This document shows, in pieces, positions 1-8,934 of a stretch of 64,000 nucleotides of DNA. Each line of letters opens with the position of its first letter. Positions within the stretch are counted from its first letter, which is position 1. A program made the position numbers and the translations under genes. A model generated the notes under the pieces. The model did not search any database and was not told the DNA's origin. It saw nothing but the letters and a program-made list of their open reading frames with translations. Origin of the DNA: Prevotella sp. (GTDB taxonomy: Bacteria > Bacteroidota > Bacteroidia > Bacteroidales > Bacteroidaceae); the NCBI GenBank assembly GCA_017474845.1, contig JAFVGS010000015.1:1-64000 (forward strand), read 5' to 3'.

Positions 1-24
1 GTGTGTAGAATGTCAAACCCCTTA

Positions 25-134
<110 letters not shown>

Positions 135-152
135 TCTTTATATATCAAGTGT

Positions 153-188
153 GAAGCCCTGAGTCAGCAATGGCCCAGGGCTTCTTTC
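153..188 (+). terminator. Rho-independent terminator after the rRNA operon
   Basis: A perfect 9-bp stem gaagccctg / cagggcttc is followed by a short T-rich tract. It lies about 20 bp after the 5S gene and 150 bp before the next coding sequence, as expected for an rRNA operon end. Confidence 0.8.
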
Positions 189-309
189 GTTAAAGTTGTT
201 TCAAACCTTGCGACTATATTATGCATGCAAATTTAGTGTAAATCCAACGAATGGTTAAATATTATTTCTGTTTTCCTCATTTTCTTGCTTGTATTTGCGG
301 ATTATTCAC

Positions 310-317
310 TATTTTTG
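310..317 (+). promoter_or_regulatory. Bacteroidetes -7 box for the SNF2 helicase gene
   Basis: TATTTTTG matches the Bacteroidetes consensus TAnnTTTG. A TTG about 18 bp upstream could serve as the -33 element. It lies about 20 bp before the start codon, so the leader would be very short. Confidence 0.5.
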
Positions 318-339
318 CAGTCCAAAAGAATCATAAGAT

Positions 340-3300
340 ATGGCAAGCAACACGGATGTACTATACCAACCCTATTTGGCCTTGACGGCAGGTCAACGTA
401 AACTGCTGTGCTTCTTAGCCTATACAGGCAAGAAGACGGATGAGCATATGCAAGCGCTCTACCGATACGGTGAGGAAATAAAGGTAGATCAGATGAAGAA
501 ACTGGTCAACAGTCTGCGTAGTTTCTATGACACGAGTTTCTACAGCTACCGCAACGAATATCAGCTGCATGCCTATCATATTGCACCGCTCATGCTTTAC
601 ATGCTGGACGTGATGCCACAATGGCTGGAACACTTTGACAAGTTTTACAAGAAGTATCAGGCACCGCAGGCCCTTACGCTATTGTCGAGGCTGGAGTGTT
701 GCATAAATGACAAGCCTTTGGAGTCACGTAGCCGTGGAACCGTTTTCCGTGATGCGGAGATATTAGTGCCGCTAGCTTCCGATGCTCGCTTCCTGCCGCT
801 GATGAACGAACTGTTGGATGTCTACCATTTTGTGGGAGAGGCGGTTGTCTATCAGGTAAAGAACGATATAGCCGATCCAGAGAATACTATCGGCCAGATT
901 GCCAGCCTTTACTACAGCCGCATGATGCTGACCCAGGCTAGGGATTTGAAAGCTATCGTGGCACTCTATGATTTCTTCAAGCAGGGGCACTACGACGAGA
1001 AGGTAACTAAGCAGAAAGGACTCTGTAATAATCTGCTGGCAGGTGCCCAGGCCTTGTATGTTGGCGACTATGCTACTGCATTCAATATGATGACTGCTGC
1101 TCTTCGCGAGGCAAACAAGATGCGACAGTCTCAGACGAAAGGTTTCTTCTCTCGTGTACTCAACAATTATCTGTTGGTCGTGACCTACTACTTCCACAAA
1201 CCTGACGAGGGCAGGAAGTTGGCGGCACTGGTGAAGAAAAACTTCTTTATGCAGGATAGCGAGCACAAGCCCGTAACGTGGCTGGCCGAATACTTTTCTA
1301 ATGGTACATTGCCGTCGCAGAAAACCATCAATGCCTATCTCTCTGGATCGGCTATTGAAACAACAAGTACGCTCGACAAGTATTTTGCAATGCTGGTAGC
1401 TCGTTTCCTGCACATCGACGTGGAGTGGCCGAAGGATCTACCGTCTGTTCCCAATATGCGCCTGTTGCGCCACGAGTTGTCACCTTGGTTGCCGCTGAGC
1501 GATGAGGAAAAACAGCAGTTAACCGATGACTTCGGTGGCGAACCGCTGTTGTCGCGTATCCGTTATAAACAGCCATGGGAGTTGCTGCTTGAGGAACTGA
1601 CACCCCATACAGAGGGTAATAAGCAGAAAGAGGAACGACAAGTACGAGTGAGTTACATCATTGATGGCTATCATTGTGTGGAACCTCGTGAGCAGACACG
1701 CCTGCAGTCGGGAGCCTGGGGTGCGGGCAGGCGTATGACGATAGAACGTTTCAAACAGGGAGCCGACTATATGGATGACATCGACCGCCAGATAGCAAAT
1801 ACGGCTGATCGTTGGGACTATGACTTGGATTTGGGGAGAATACTGCCCTATCTCATCGGTTCCGATCGCGTCTACACTGGACGGTATGCACCCTTCACGC
1901 CCGTCACCATCGATGAGGAAAAGCCCTATCTGATGATTGAACGAACGAAGACAGCCTTCAGCGTGAAGTCGAACATCGGACGTGCCGACTTAAATGAGCC
2001 AGTGGTCTATCGCAAGGACAGCGATACGCATTACACCGTCATCACCATGACCGACCGCCAGCGTTCCTATTATCAGAAACTGCTGGCCATCGGAGTTTTC
2101 CCGTTAGAGGCTGAGGAGCAGTTGCGCGAGTTCCTGCCCAAAGTGAGCGACGTAGTTGAGGTACATAGTGACCTGGTGGAAGGCGGTACGACGCTGGAGC
2201 ATCGCGACGGCACGCCTCAACTCTGCTTGCAGGCCTTACCGCAGGATGGTTCGCCAGGTCATTATAGTGTATGGTGCCTGTCACGCCCGTTGGCCGACGG
2301 CAAGACGCTGTTTGAGGCTGGGCAGGGATTGAACCCCTGTGTAGCCGAGCAGGACGGTGTGCGCTATCAGGTGACGCGCGACATCAAGGGCGAGCGGGCT
2401 AACCTGGAGTTGTTGCGCACATTCATCGCTGACAACGACTTGACAGAACTTGACACTGACGAACTGTTTACAGACAGGACAGCCGTCGACATGAATGCCG
2501 AAGGGCTGCTGATGCTTATGGACTTTGTGCGCCAGCAGGCAGAACATTTCTATATGGAGTGGCCGGAGGGCGGACAACTGAACCTCAAAACGGCGCAGCC
2601 CAGCGCATGGAATATCTCGTTACGTTCGAAGAACGGGTGGTTTGAAGTGGAGGGTGAGATTCCCATCGATGACGAGACCGTACTCACCGTGGGGCAGTTG
2701 CTGCAATTGGTTGCAGAGAGTCCACGCGGCGGTTTTATACGTCTCAACGACACCGACTTCCTAGCTCTCAGCGACAAGTTGCGCAAACAGTTGGCGCGAT
2801 TGGAGAGCCTGACAGTCAGCAACCGCGGCCATCTGCAAATCTCAGAGTTCCATGCCTCGCTGTTGGGCAGTGCTCTCAGCGGTGAACTGGAGATCAAGCA
2901 TGACAAGCGCATAGACCAGCTGCAGAAGAAGATCAAGCAGAGCATGGCCAAGCAGCCCGATACGCCTAAGACGCTGAAAGCCGAACTACGTGACTATCAG
3001 ACAGACGGTTACCAGTGGATTACTCGCATGACGGGATGGGGAGCCGGCGTCTGTCTGGCCGACGACATGGGCCTGGGCAAGACCGTGCAGACCATCGCTT
3101 TCATGCTTCATACTGCCGATCAAGGCCCCTCCCTCGTAGCAGCGCCAGCCTCTGTAGTGCTCAACTGGCAGCGCGAGTTGCAGCGCTTTGCTCCGTCGCT
3201 GCATGTTGAGGTGTTCAACACAGCTGCCGTCCGCAAAAGTTTGGTTGAGCAGGCGGTAGCTGGCGACGTCATCCTGACCACCTACGGTCTGTTCGTTACA

Positions 3301-4362
3301 GAAGACGAAGTGCTCTGCGGTAAACAATGGAACACGGTTTGTCTGGACGAAGCCCACGTCATCAAGAACCGACAAACCAAGACGTCGGCTGTGGTGATGA
3401 AACTGCAGGCTACCCATCGAATTATCCTTACTGGTACACCTGTGCAGAACCATCTGGGCGAATTGTGGAACCTCTTCCAGTTTGCCAATCCCGGACTATT
3501 GGGCAGTCACGAGCAGTTCCGGCAGAAATACATCGTGCCCATTGAACAGCAAGACAATAAAGAACGCTCGCGACAGCTGAAACGCATAGTCAGTCCTTTC
3601 ATGTTGCGCCGTACTAAGCAGGAGGTCATCGAAGAACTACCTGACAAAACGGAAATCAACATCCCCGTTGAACTCAGCGACGACGAACTGGCCGTCTACG
3701 AGGTCATCCGCCGCAGGGCCAAGCAGTTGTTGGAGGATGAGCAGTCGTCTTCTGGTGTCAGTGTCAATACACTGGCCGAGATTACCCGTCTGCGTCAGGC
3801 GGCCTGTTCGGCAGAGTTGGTGGAAAAGAACTGGAAGGGCGAGTGCTCGAAGCTCACCGCTTTGAGCGACCTCCTACAGGAAATCGTCGACGGTGGCAAT
3901 GCCGTATTGGTGTTCAGCCAGTTTACATCATTTCTGTCGATGGTGCGCCAGCAACTCGACAAGCAGAAGCAGCCCTATCTCTACTTGGACGGCTCAGTGC
4001 CCGTTCGTCAGCGCGACCAGCTGGTGCAGCAATTCCAGCACGGCGACTGTCCCGTTTTCCTTATCAGCCTGAAGGCTGGTGGACTGGGGCTGAACCTGAC
4101 GGGCGCCAACTATGTCATCCACCTCGATCCTTGGTGGAACCCTGCCATTGAGCAACAGGCCACCGACCGTGCCTACCGCATCGGACAGCGGCAGAATGTC
4201 ACCGTCTATCACCTCATTTCGCAGCACACCATTGAGGAGAAAATCCTGCGTCTTCACCAGACCAAGCGCAACCTTGCCGATGCCATGCTCGAAGGCACTA
4301 ACGAGAGCCACAAGCTGACCAGCAAGGATCTCTTGGCTATGATTGACAAGGATTCTTACTGA
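340..4362 (+). CDS. SNF2/Rad54-family DEAD/DEAH helicase
   Basis: A 1340-residue Swi2/Snf2-type ATPase that would act as a double-stranded DNA translocase. The ATPase core is C-terminal. The RDYQ entry motif is near residue 885, Walker A (DMGLGKT) near 908-916, the DEAH box near 1003, LTGTPVQN near 1035, and the second RecA lobe ends with the DPWWNP and DRAYRIGQ motifs near 1265-1285. The roughly 870 N-terminal residues are alpha-helical and beta-rich and have no motif I recognise; such long N-termini are usual for bacterial SNF2 helicases. The ATG is preceded by a -7 box at 310. It stands alone between the rRNA operon and a convergent gene. Its cellular role (transcription recycling, repair or defence) cannot be read from sequence. 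Confidence 0.9.
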   Translation: MASNTDVLYQPYLALTAGQRKLLCFLAYTGKKTDEHMQALYRYGEEIKVDQMKKLVNSLRSFYDTSFYSYRNEYQLHAYHIAPLMLYMLDVMPQWLEHFDKFYKKYQAPQALTLLSRLECCINDKPLESRSRGTVFRDAEILVPLASDARFLPLMNELLDVYHFVGEAVVYQVKNDIADPENTIGQIASLYYSRMMLTQARDLKAIVALYDFFKQGHYDEKVTKQKGLCNNLLAGAQALYVGDYATAFNMMTAALREANKMRQSQTKGFFSRVLNNYLLVVTYYFHKPDEGRKLAALVKKNFFMQDSEHKPVTWLAEYFSNGTLPSQKTINAYLSGSAIETTSTLDKYFAMLVARFLHIDVEWPKDLPSVPNMRLLRHELSPWLPLSDEEKQQLTDDFGGEPLLSRIRYKQPWELLLEELTPHTEGNKQKEERQVRVSYIIDGYHCVEPREQTRLQSGAWGAGRRMTIERFKQGADYMDDIDRQIANTADRWDYDLDLGRILPYLIGSDRVYTGRYAPFTPVTIDEEKPYLMIERTKTAFSVKSNIGRADLNEPVVYRKDSDTHYTVITMTDRQRSYYQKLLAIGVFPLEAEEQLREFLPKVSDVVEVHSDLVEGGTTLEHRDGTPQLCLQALPQDGSPGHYSVWCLSRPLADGKTLFEAGQGLNPCVAEQDGVRYQVTRDIKGERANLELLRTFIADNDLTELDTDELFTDRTAVDMNAEGLLMLMDFVRQQAEHFYMEWPEGGQLNLKTAQPSAWNISLRSKNGWFEVEGEIPIDDETVLTVGQLLQLVAESPRGGFIRLNDTDFLALSDKLRKQLARLESLTVSNRGHLQISEFHASLLGSALSGELEIKHDKRIDQLQKKIKQSMAKQPDTPKTLKAELRDYQTDGYQWITRMTGWGAGVCLADDMGLGKTVQTIAFMLHTADQGPSLVAAPASVVLNWQRELQRFAPSLHVEVFNTAAVRKSLVEQAVAGDVILTTYGLFVTEDEVLCGKQWNTVCLDEAHVIKNRQTKTSAVVMKLQATHRIILTGTPVQNHLGELWNLFQFANPGLLGSHEQFRQKYIVPIEQQDNKERSRQLKRIVSPFMLRRTKQEVIEELPDKTEINIPVELSDDELAVYEVIRRRAKQLLEDEQSSSGVSVNTLAEITRLRQAACSAELVEKNWKGECSKLTALSDLLQEIVDGGNAVLVFSQFTSFLSMVRQQLDKQKQPYLYLDGSVPVRQRDQLVQQFQHGDCPVFLISLKAGGLGLNLTGANYVIHLDPWWNPAIEQQATDRAYRIGQRQNVTVYHLISQHTIEEKILRLHQTKRNLADAMLEGTNESHKLTSKDLLAMIDKDSY

Positions 4363-4372
4363 TTGAGATATT

Positions 4373-4705
4373 TCATAATCCGCCTAGCCATTGCCGTACT
4401 TTTTCCTGTATCTCTGGACGACAATCCTTGAAGTCATCTATCCTCAGGTAACCGTTAGTCAGCAACTCATCTACTCCCATAAGCAGCATCGAATTGCGGT
4501 AATAGTCTTCGCGACGCATCGCTTCCTTGAAATAGTCGCGTGACCGTTTGGTCACCTCCATACAGCGGTCGAAGGCATTTTCGTTCTCGCCATATTCCTT
4601 GTTAATCAACTCGGCTGTTTCCTTCAGCCATTCCTCACAACGACGCAGGACGCCACGTTTAATGAGGTCGTGTAGTTGTCGCTTGTCTGCTTTTTTCAGT
4701 TCCAT
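4373..4705 (-). CDS. Hypothetical protein, 110 aa
   Basis: A small, charged, alpha-helical protein of unknown function. The open frame runs upstream to a TTG that abuts the preceding gene, but the first ATG (start at 4705, protein beginning MELKKADK) gives the more natural N-terminus and leaves a 33-bp gap. The protein has no signal peptide, cysteine cluster or recognised motif. It is the last gene of a minus-strand run (glycerate kinase, the 222-aa protein, then this), so it is probably cotranscribed with the 222-aa gene. It ends convergently 10 bp after the SNF2 helicase. Confidence 0.6.
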   Translation of the reverse strand: MELKKADKRQLHDLIKRGVLRRCEEWLKETAELINKEYGENENAFDRCMEVTKRSRDYFKEAMRREDYYRNSMLLMGVDELLTNGYLRIDDFKDCRPEIQEKVRQWLGGL

Positions 4706-4738
4706 ATTCAAATTAATTGGATCATTACGTCCCACCAA

Positions 4739-5407
4739 CTATTTTATAAACTTCTCTATCTGCTTGTCCGTAGCCTCTGGCAATAGCTGGCGAAGGTGCG
4801 CCTTCATGCGGTCGAACGACTCCTGGGGAGTGCGTACACATCGGCAGGCATCACGACCCAATAGCGACTCTGGCGTAGTGAGCAGCGACCAGCCCCAGCC
4901 GTATTCGCACCCGTGCTTGTCCGTCGGATACACAAAGTCCTCAGTCACGATGCGGCATGCCATCTGCAGACGGGTCACGTAGCCGTCGAACTTGCTCCGC
5001 ATCTTAGGCCCGTCGAAACCACAGGCTGCACGCAGTTCGCGTGTGATCAGACTACCATTTTCAGCCAACGTCATTAAGATTGCCTCCTCGATGCTGCCTT
5101 CCGCAGGCGCAGGTCTCGAATTGCGGCGATAGTTGCACAGATCCGGCCACCAGTCCTTACTGACGAATCCCGCCTTGCCCGCAAAGAACTTACCATAAAC
5201 ACAGCGTCCCTCCGTCACGATAGGCCCCTTCCACTTCCACAGCGGCCAGTCCCATCCCCCATCGTCAAATACTACGTAACGATTGTCCTCATCGACCACA
5301 TCCTCTGCCGAATAACCACGAATTCCACTATCAAGCAGCGGCAGGAATCCTACCTCCTGGATATACTCCATCAATTCTGGACAACTATGTATCTCAAACT
5401 TCTTCAT
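4739..5407 (-). CDS. AlkZ-related winged-helix protein (putative)
   Basis: A 222-residue protein with an aromatic N-terminal half (WDWPLWKWKG near residue 52) and a winged-helix-like central part (ILMTLAENGSLITRELRAACG near 110-130). This layout resembles Bacteroidales proteins annotated as AlkZ-related, distant from the DNA glycosylase AlkZ. I infer that it binds DNA, but I see no proof of glycosylase activity and the catalytic QxQ motif of AlkZ is not evident. Its ATG overlaps the stop of the glycerate kinase gene by 4 bp, which suggests translational coupling. Confidence 0.55.
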   Translation of the reverse strand: MKKFEIHSCPELMEYIQEVGFLPLLDSGIRGYSAEDVVDEDNRYVVFDDGGWDWPLWKWKGPIVTEGRCVYGKFFAGKAGFVSKDWWPDLCNYRRNSRPAPAEGSIEEAILMTLAENGSLITRELRAACGFDGPKMRSKFDGYVTRLQMACRIVTEDFVYPTDKHGCEYGWGWSLLTTPESLLGRDACRCVRTPQESFDRMKAHLRQLLPEATDKQIEKFIK

Positions 5408-6540
5408 ATTCCTACAGTTTTTCTAATATTCTCCTTCGCTGTTGTAGGCTGCATGGCGATATCGAGGGGTAAGCCGGGAGGGTTGATGCAGGCGACGCGC
5501 GAGAAACCGGCATCAAGGAGGAGTTGTTCGTCGGCTATGCGACCGGCTATGAGCATGACTGGGACGTGATGTTGTTGGGCACGTTGAAGAATGCCAAAGG
5601 GTAGTTTGCCCATGAGGGTCTGGCGGTCGGCTGAGCCTTCGCCGGTAATTACGAGGTTGGCATCCTGCAACAGGTCGTCGAAATGGATAGTGTCTAATAG
5701 AAGGTCGATGCCTGAGCGACAGTCCGCGTTCATGTATTGCAGGAACGCATAGCCTAATCCGCCTGCAGCACCTGCCCCAGGCATATTTTGGCAATCGCGG
5801 CCCAGATGCTTGGCAGAAGCTTCCGCAAAGCGTTTGGCACGAGCATCGAGGGCAAGAATCTGTTCATGTGTCGCACCTTGTGGAGCAAACTTTTGCGGCC
5901 CAAAGACATGCGCTGCCCCATTCTCGCCACAAAGCGGGTTGGTGACATCCGTCGCTATCGTAAAGCGAACGTCATCCAGTTCGCGCACATCATCCCAAGA
6001 TCCTCCTTTGGCAAAGGCTGCGATTGAGCGAGAGCCATCGGAGCTCGATTCGATTGCCGAGCGTGAGCAGGCTCGACCGGAGGTCAAACTATCGATAATC
6101 GCCCGCAGCATCCCTATGCCGCAATCGCTGGTGGCACTTCCGCCAAGACCTACGATAATGCGCTTGCAGCCTTTTCTTACGGCATCCACCACCAACTGAC
6201 CCGTGCCGTAACTCGTGGCCACCATCGGATTGCGCTCTTCTGGCGAAAGCAGCGTCAGTCCGCTGGCCTTCGCGATCTCTATCACCGCCGTATCGTCCTG
6301 CACCAGATACTGCGCCACAATCGTTCGCATCAGCGGGTCTTTCACATTAACCTCCACCAACTGTCCTCCCATCGCTGCCTGAAACGCCTCCATAAATCCT
6401 TCGCCGCCATCACTCACAGGCACTTGAACGACCTTTGCCTCAGGCATCTTTGCAAGAATACCATCACTTGCTGCCTGATTAGCCTCGGCCGACGTCAGAC
6501 AACCCTTAAACGAATCTATCGCTACAATTACTTTTTTCAT
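5404..6540 (-). CDS. Glycerate kinase, type 1 (GarK/GlxK family)
   Basis: A 378-residue cytosolic kinase that phosphorylates glycerate using ATP. Family signatures are the N-terminal IDSFKG, the SDGGEG motif near residue 44, GLGGSATSD near 129, ATDVTNPLCG near 192, PGAGAAGGLG near 252 and TGEGSADRQT near 300. The segment at about residues 148-172 is rich in Ser and Arg and looks inserted between AIID and AFAKGG; its DNA (about 6020-6095) carries the gccgagcgtgag module seen elsewhere in the window. Enteric GlxK is of similar total length with its own loop here, so the insertion is suggestive, not proven. It starts a run with the two genes downstream. Confidence 0.9.
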   Translation of the reverse strand: MKKVIVAIDSFKGCLTSAEANQAASDGILAKMPEAKVVQVPVSDGGEGFMEAFQAAMGGQLVEVNVKDPLMRTIVAQYLVQDDTAVIEIAKASGLTLLSPEERNPMVATSYGTGQLVVDAVRKGCKRIIVGLGGSATSDCGIGMLRAIIDSLTSGRACSRSAIESSSDGSRSIAAFAKGGSWDDVRELDDVRFTIATDVTNPLCGENGAAHVFGPQKFAPQGATHEQILALDARAKRFAEASAKHLGRDCQNMPGAGAAGGLGYAFLQYMNADCRSGIDLLLDTIHFDDLLQDANLVITGEGSADRQTLMGKLPFGILQRAQQHHVPVMLIAGRIADEQLLLDAGFSRVACINPPGLPLDIAMQPTTAKENIRKTVGI

Positions 6541-6549
6541 ATCACCATC

Positions 6550-8322
6550 TTACTTTAAAGCTTTCTGCGCTGCGGCAATACCCGCCAAACGACCATTGAC
6601 CACGATATCTGCCACACCATTGCCCCCTAGACGATTGGCACCATGCAGACCACCTGTTACCTCACCTGCGGCATAGAGTCCAGGGATGGGCGTACCATCG
6701 GCTCGGAGCACTTGCGTATCGGTATTCACGCTTAGACCACCCATTGTGTGGTGGATGGCGGGGGTGACGCAGACGGCATAGTAAGGAGCGGTCTCCAATG
6801 CGGCGGTCATCTGTGCAGCACTGCGTCCGAAGGTCTCGTCAATGCCTGCTTTCTGCTGGGCGTTATAGCTGTTCAGCGTGGTTTCAAGATCTGCAGCAGG
6901 AATGCCAATCACCTTGGCAAGTTCAGCCACCGTCGCACCCTCCTTGAGCAGATGTTGGTTGGCGTAGGTCTCGATAGAGGCCAACGACTTTCTGACGCCT
7001 TGATCGAAGATGAGGAAAACCTTGCCCTTCGTCTGCTTCAAAATAGCTGCTGACACCACATCGCGCGTATCCATCTCGTTGCAGAAGCGCTTGCCCTCGT
7101 GGTTCACCAAGATGGCACCGTTGCCTCGTACAGCCTCCGTTATCAGAATATGGTTCGTGGCCTCTGCCGTAGGATGAATCTGAATGTTTGCCATCTGGAC
7201 GGTCGCACCACCGATGGCCGTCATCCAACCGAAGGCATCGCCCGTAGCTCCTGAATGGTTCAGTGTGGCAAAGCCTTTGAGCGAGGGCTGCAGATTGGTC
7301 ACCATCTCCAGATTGGCACCAAAGCCTCCCGTGGCGATGATCACAGCCTTTGCCGTGAGCGAATACGTGCTGCCGTTGGCGTTCTGCACTTTTACGCCCG
7401 TCACACTGCCGTCGACAGCAGAGAGCAGGCCTGTCACCTTGTTCGATGTGCGTATCTCGATATTCTTATTCGTTGTGGCATTATTAAGCACTTTCATCAG
7501 GTGCGGACCGATGGCCGTGCCACCCTTTGGGCGATGCGTGCGCTTCACGCTGCTGCCACCCATCAGTTCCACGTCGCTCAGATCGGCACCAAGTCCCGTC
7601 AACCACGAGATGGTCACAGGCGCGTGTTCCACCAGGTTCTCCACTAACGACGGGATATTCTCATATTTGCCGCCCTTCATGATGTCGTCGTAGAACAGTT
7701 GCTTGCTGTCCTCAATGCCGAGTCCCTTCTGGATATCCGTCTCTACCGCATTGATGCCGCCCGTAGAACTATTGGTATTACCGCCGATAATATGCTGTTT
7801 CTCCAGCACGATGATCTTCAGACTGCCAGCTGTTTCTGCCGCTGCCACAGCTGCCGAGAGCCCAGCACCGCCAGCACCAACGACGATGATGTCACATGTG
7901 CCGTCTTTATACGTCTTGTCTTTATCCACGTGCTTACCCATCGCCATCTCCAGCGCCATATTGATGGCATCGATGACACCCGTCGAGGTGAGCGTAGCGC
8001 CTGTGATGCCATCCACCTCTACGCTCATCTCTGCCGTCCTGCCCACGGCACTCTTACAGAGGCTGTAGATCGTCTCCTGCGCAAAACTCGACTCCGACTG
8101 GCTGACCACGGTCACCTTTGTCACCTGATGGTTCTCAACCGTCACCTTGACGATGATCGTTCCACTGCGTCCCTCGCCGCTACCCGTCCATTCACCGTCC
8201 TGCAACTGTCCCGTCTCAGGCTCCACAACCGGGCTATCAACGTTCGTACACGCCACGAACATCCATAATCCGCAGATGAGCAACACGCCCATCAACCATC
8301 GCAAAATCCTTTTCATCGTCAT
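6550..8322 (-). CDS. FMN- and FAD-binding fumarate-reductase-like lipoprotein
   Basis: A 590-residue exported lipoprotein (lipobox MFVAC, Cys25). Residues about 40-130 form an FMN-binding domain with a covalent flavinylation motif DGITGATLTSTG (about 103-114), where ApbE would attach FMN to Thr. Residues about 145-590 are an FAD_binding_2 flavoprotein: dinucleotide motif VVGAGGAGLSAA near 147, HPTAEA in the substrate region, GGLSVNTDTQVL near 540 and the C-terminal GLYAAGEVTGGLHGANRLGGN stretch. It belongs to the fumarate/urocanate reductase group that takes electrons at the membrane. There is no haem motif (CxxCH), so it differs from flavocytochrome c3. The true substrate is unknown. The start is either the ATG at 8322 or the ATG two codons later. 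Confidence 0.9.
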   Translation of the reverse strand: MTMKRILRWLMGVLLICGLWMFVACTNVDSPVVEPETGQLQDGEWTGSGEGRSGTIIVKVTVENHQVTKVTVVSQSESSFAQETIYSLCKSAVGRTAEMSVEVDGITGATLTSTGVIDAINMALEMAMGKHVDKDKTYKDGTCDIIVVGAGGAGLSAAVAAAETAGSLKIIVLEKQHIIGGNTNSSTGGINAVETDIQKGLGIEDSKQLFYDDIMKGGKYENIPSLVENLVEHAPVTISWLTGLGADLSDVELMGGSSVKRTHRPKGGTAIGPHLMKVLNNATTNKNIEIRTSNKVTGLLSAVDGSVTGVKVQNANGSTYSLTAKAVIIATGGFGANLEMVTNLQPSLKGFATLNHSGATGDAFGWMTAIGGATVQMANIQIHPTAEATNHILITEAVRGNGAILVNHEGKRFCNEMDTRDVVSAAILKQTKGKVFLIFDQGVRKSLASIETYANQHLLKEGATVAELAKVIGIPAADLETTLNSYNAQQKAGIDETFGRSAAQMTAALETAPYYAVCVTPAIHHTMGGLSVNTDTQVLRADGTPIPGLYAAGEVTGGLHGANRLGGNGVADIVVNGRLAGIAAAQKALK

Positions 8323-8355
8323 ATTCTTATACCTTATTGCTATTACTATTGTTCT

Positions 8356-8392
8356 ACCACCTTAATGTCACATAGTCAAATGTCACAGAGTC
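8356..8392 (+). repeat. Dispersed repeat copy 1 (CTTAATGTCACA family)
   Basis: This 37-bp sequence recurs inverted at 11807-11841 and directly at 11938-11975, with the shared core ccttaatgtcaca followed by one or two further tcacaaagt-type units. This copy reaches into the 3' end of the vsr gene and supplies its stop codon. Confidence 0.7.
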
Positions 8393-8934
8393 TCTTCTGC
8401 CGCCATCGGCATCTTCATGTCTTCCTCTTCCACCTTCGGATAAGGAACCGTCTTCGCCCCATGATCCTTCAACCAGATATGGTTCAGGGTAAACGCTATC
8501 GAGTCCAGCGTCTCTTCCCGCTTCGACGGCTTCAACTCGCACTCCCACACCGTGATGCAATGCCAGCCCATCTCCGCCAGCCTCCGCTGTTCCTCCTTGT
8601 CCCGCTCCTTGTTCCTGCGAATCTTCGCCACCCAGAACTCACGATTGGTAGTTGGAATCTTGCAGCACGCGGAGTTCTCAATTATGCATTGTGCATTATG
8701 AATTATGCATTGAATATTGTGTCCATGCCAAAAGCACCCATTCACGAAGATGCATGTCCTATACTTTCTCAGCACCAAGTCCGGATGTCCTGGCAGCCGT
8801 CTGTGGTTTAATCTGTATCTGAATCCTCTCCTCCACAACCCTTTGCGCACAATCATCTCCGGCTTCGTATCCTTCGACCGAATCGCCGCCATATTGGCAT
8901 GTCTTTGTTGTGCTGAGAGCTTATCCATAAGCAT
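8383..8934 (-). CDS. vsr: Very short patch repair endonuclease (Vsr)
   Basis: A 183-residue nuclease that nicks DNA 5' of T:G mismatches arising from 5-methylcytosine deamination. The family marks are RSKDTKPE near residue 19, PGHPDLVL with catalytic Asp52, and GCFWHGH with His70 and His72. Residues about 74-89 are an unusual Cys/Ile/Asn-rich stretch not expected in the family; the DNA (about 8676-8716) is an attatgcattgtgcatt-type repeat typical of intergenic DNA in this group, inserted in frame right after the active-site histidines. The C-terminal tail ends inside the dispersed repeat at 8356. No dcm-type cytosine methylase is visible in the window. It is separated by a few bases from the transposase gene upstream. 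Confidence 0.88.
   Translation of the reverse strand: MLMDKLSAQQRHANMAAIRSKDTKPEMIVRKGLWRRGFRYRLNHRRLPGHPDLVLRKYRTCIFVNGCFWHGHNIQCIIHNAQCIIENSACCKIPTTNREFWVAKIRRNKERDKEEQRRLAEMGWHCITVWECELKPSKREETLDSIAFTLNHIWLKDHGAKTVPYPKVEEEDMKMPMAAEETL
8676..8716. repeat. Palindromic attatgcatt repeat inside vsr
   Basis: Alternating attatgcatt / gtgcattatg / aattatgcat units form a small tandem and inverted array. It lies in frame in vsr (minus strand), encoding residues about 74-89. Related cattatccat-type arrays occur between genes at 18769-18797. Confidence 0.65.

Noticed and set aside
2281..2951. Long antisense frames within the SNF2 helicase gene (and similar ones in other large genes)
   Set aside because: They follow the codon bias of the sense gene, lack promoters and have no recognisable protein features.
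8383..8934. Vsr as part of a complete cytosine-methylation system
   Set aside because: No dcm-type methylase is encoded in the window; the only methylases present are of the adenine or amino-methyl type in the DpnII island.
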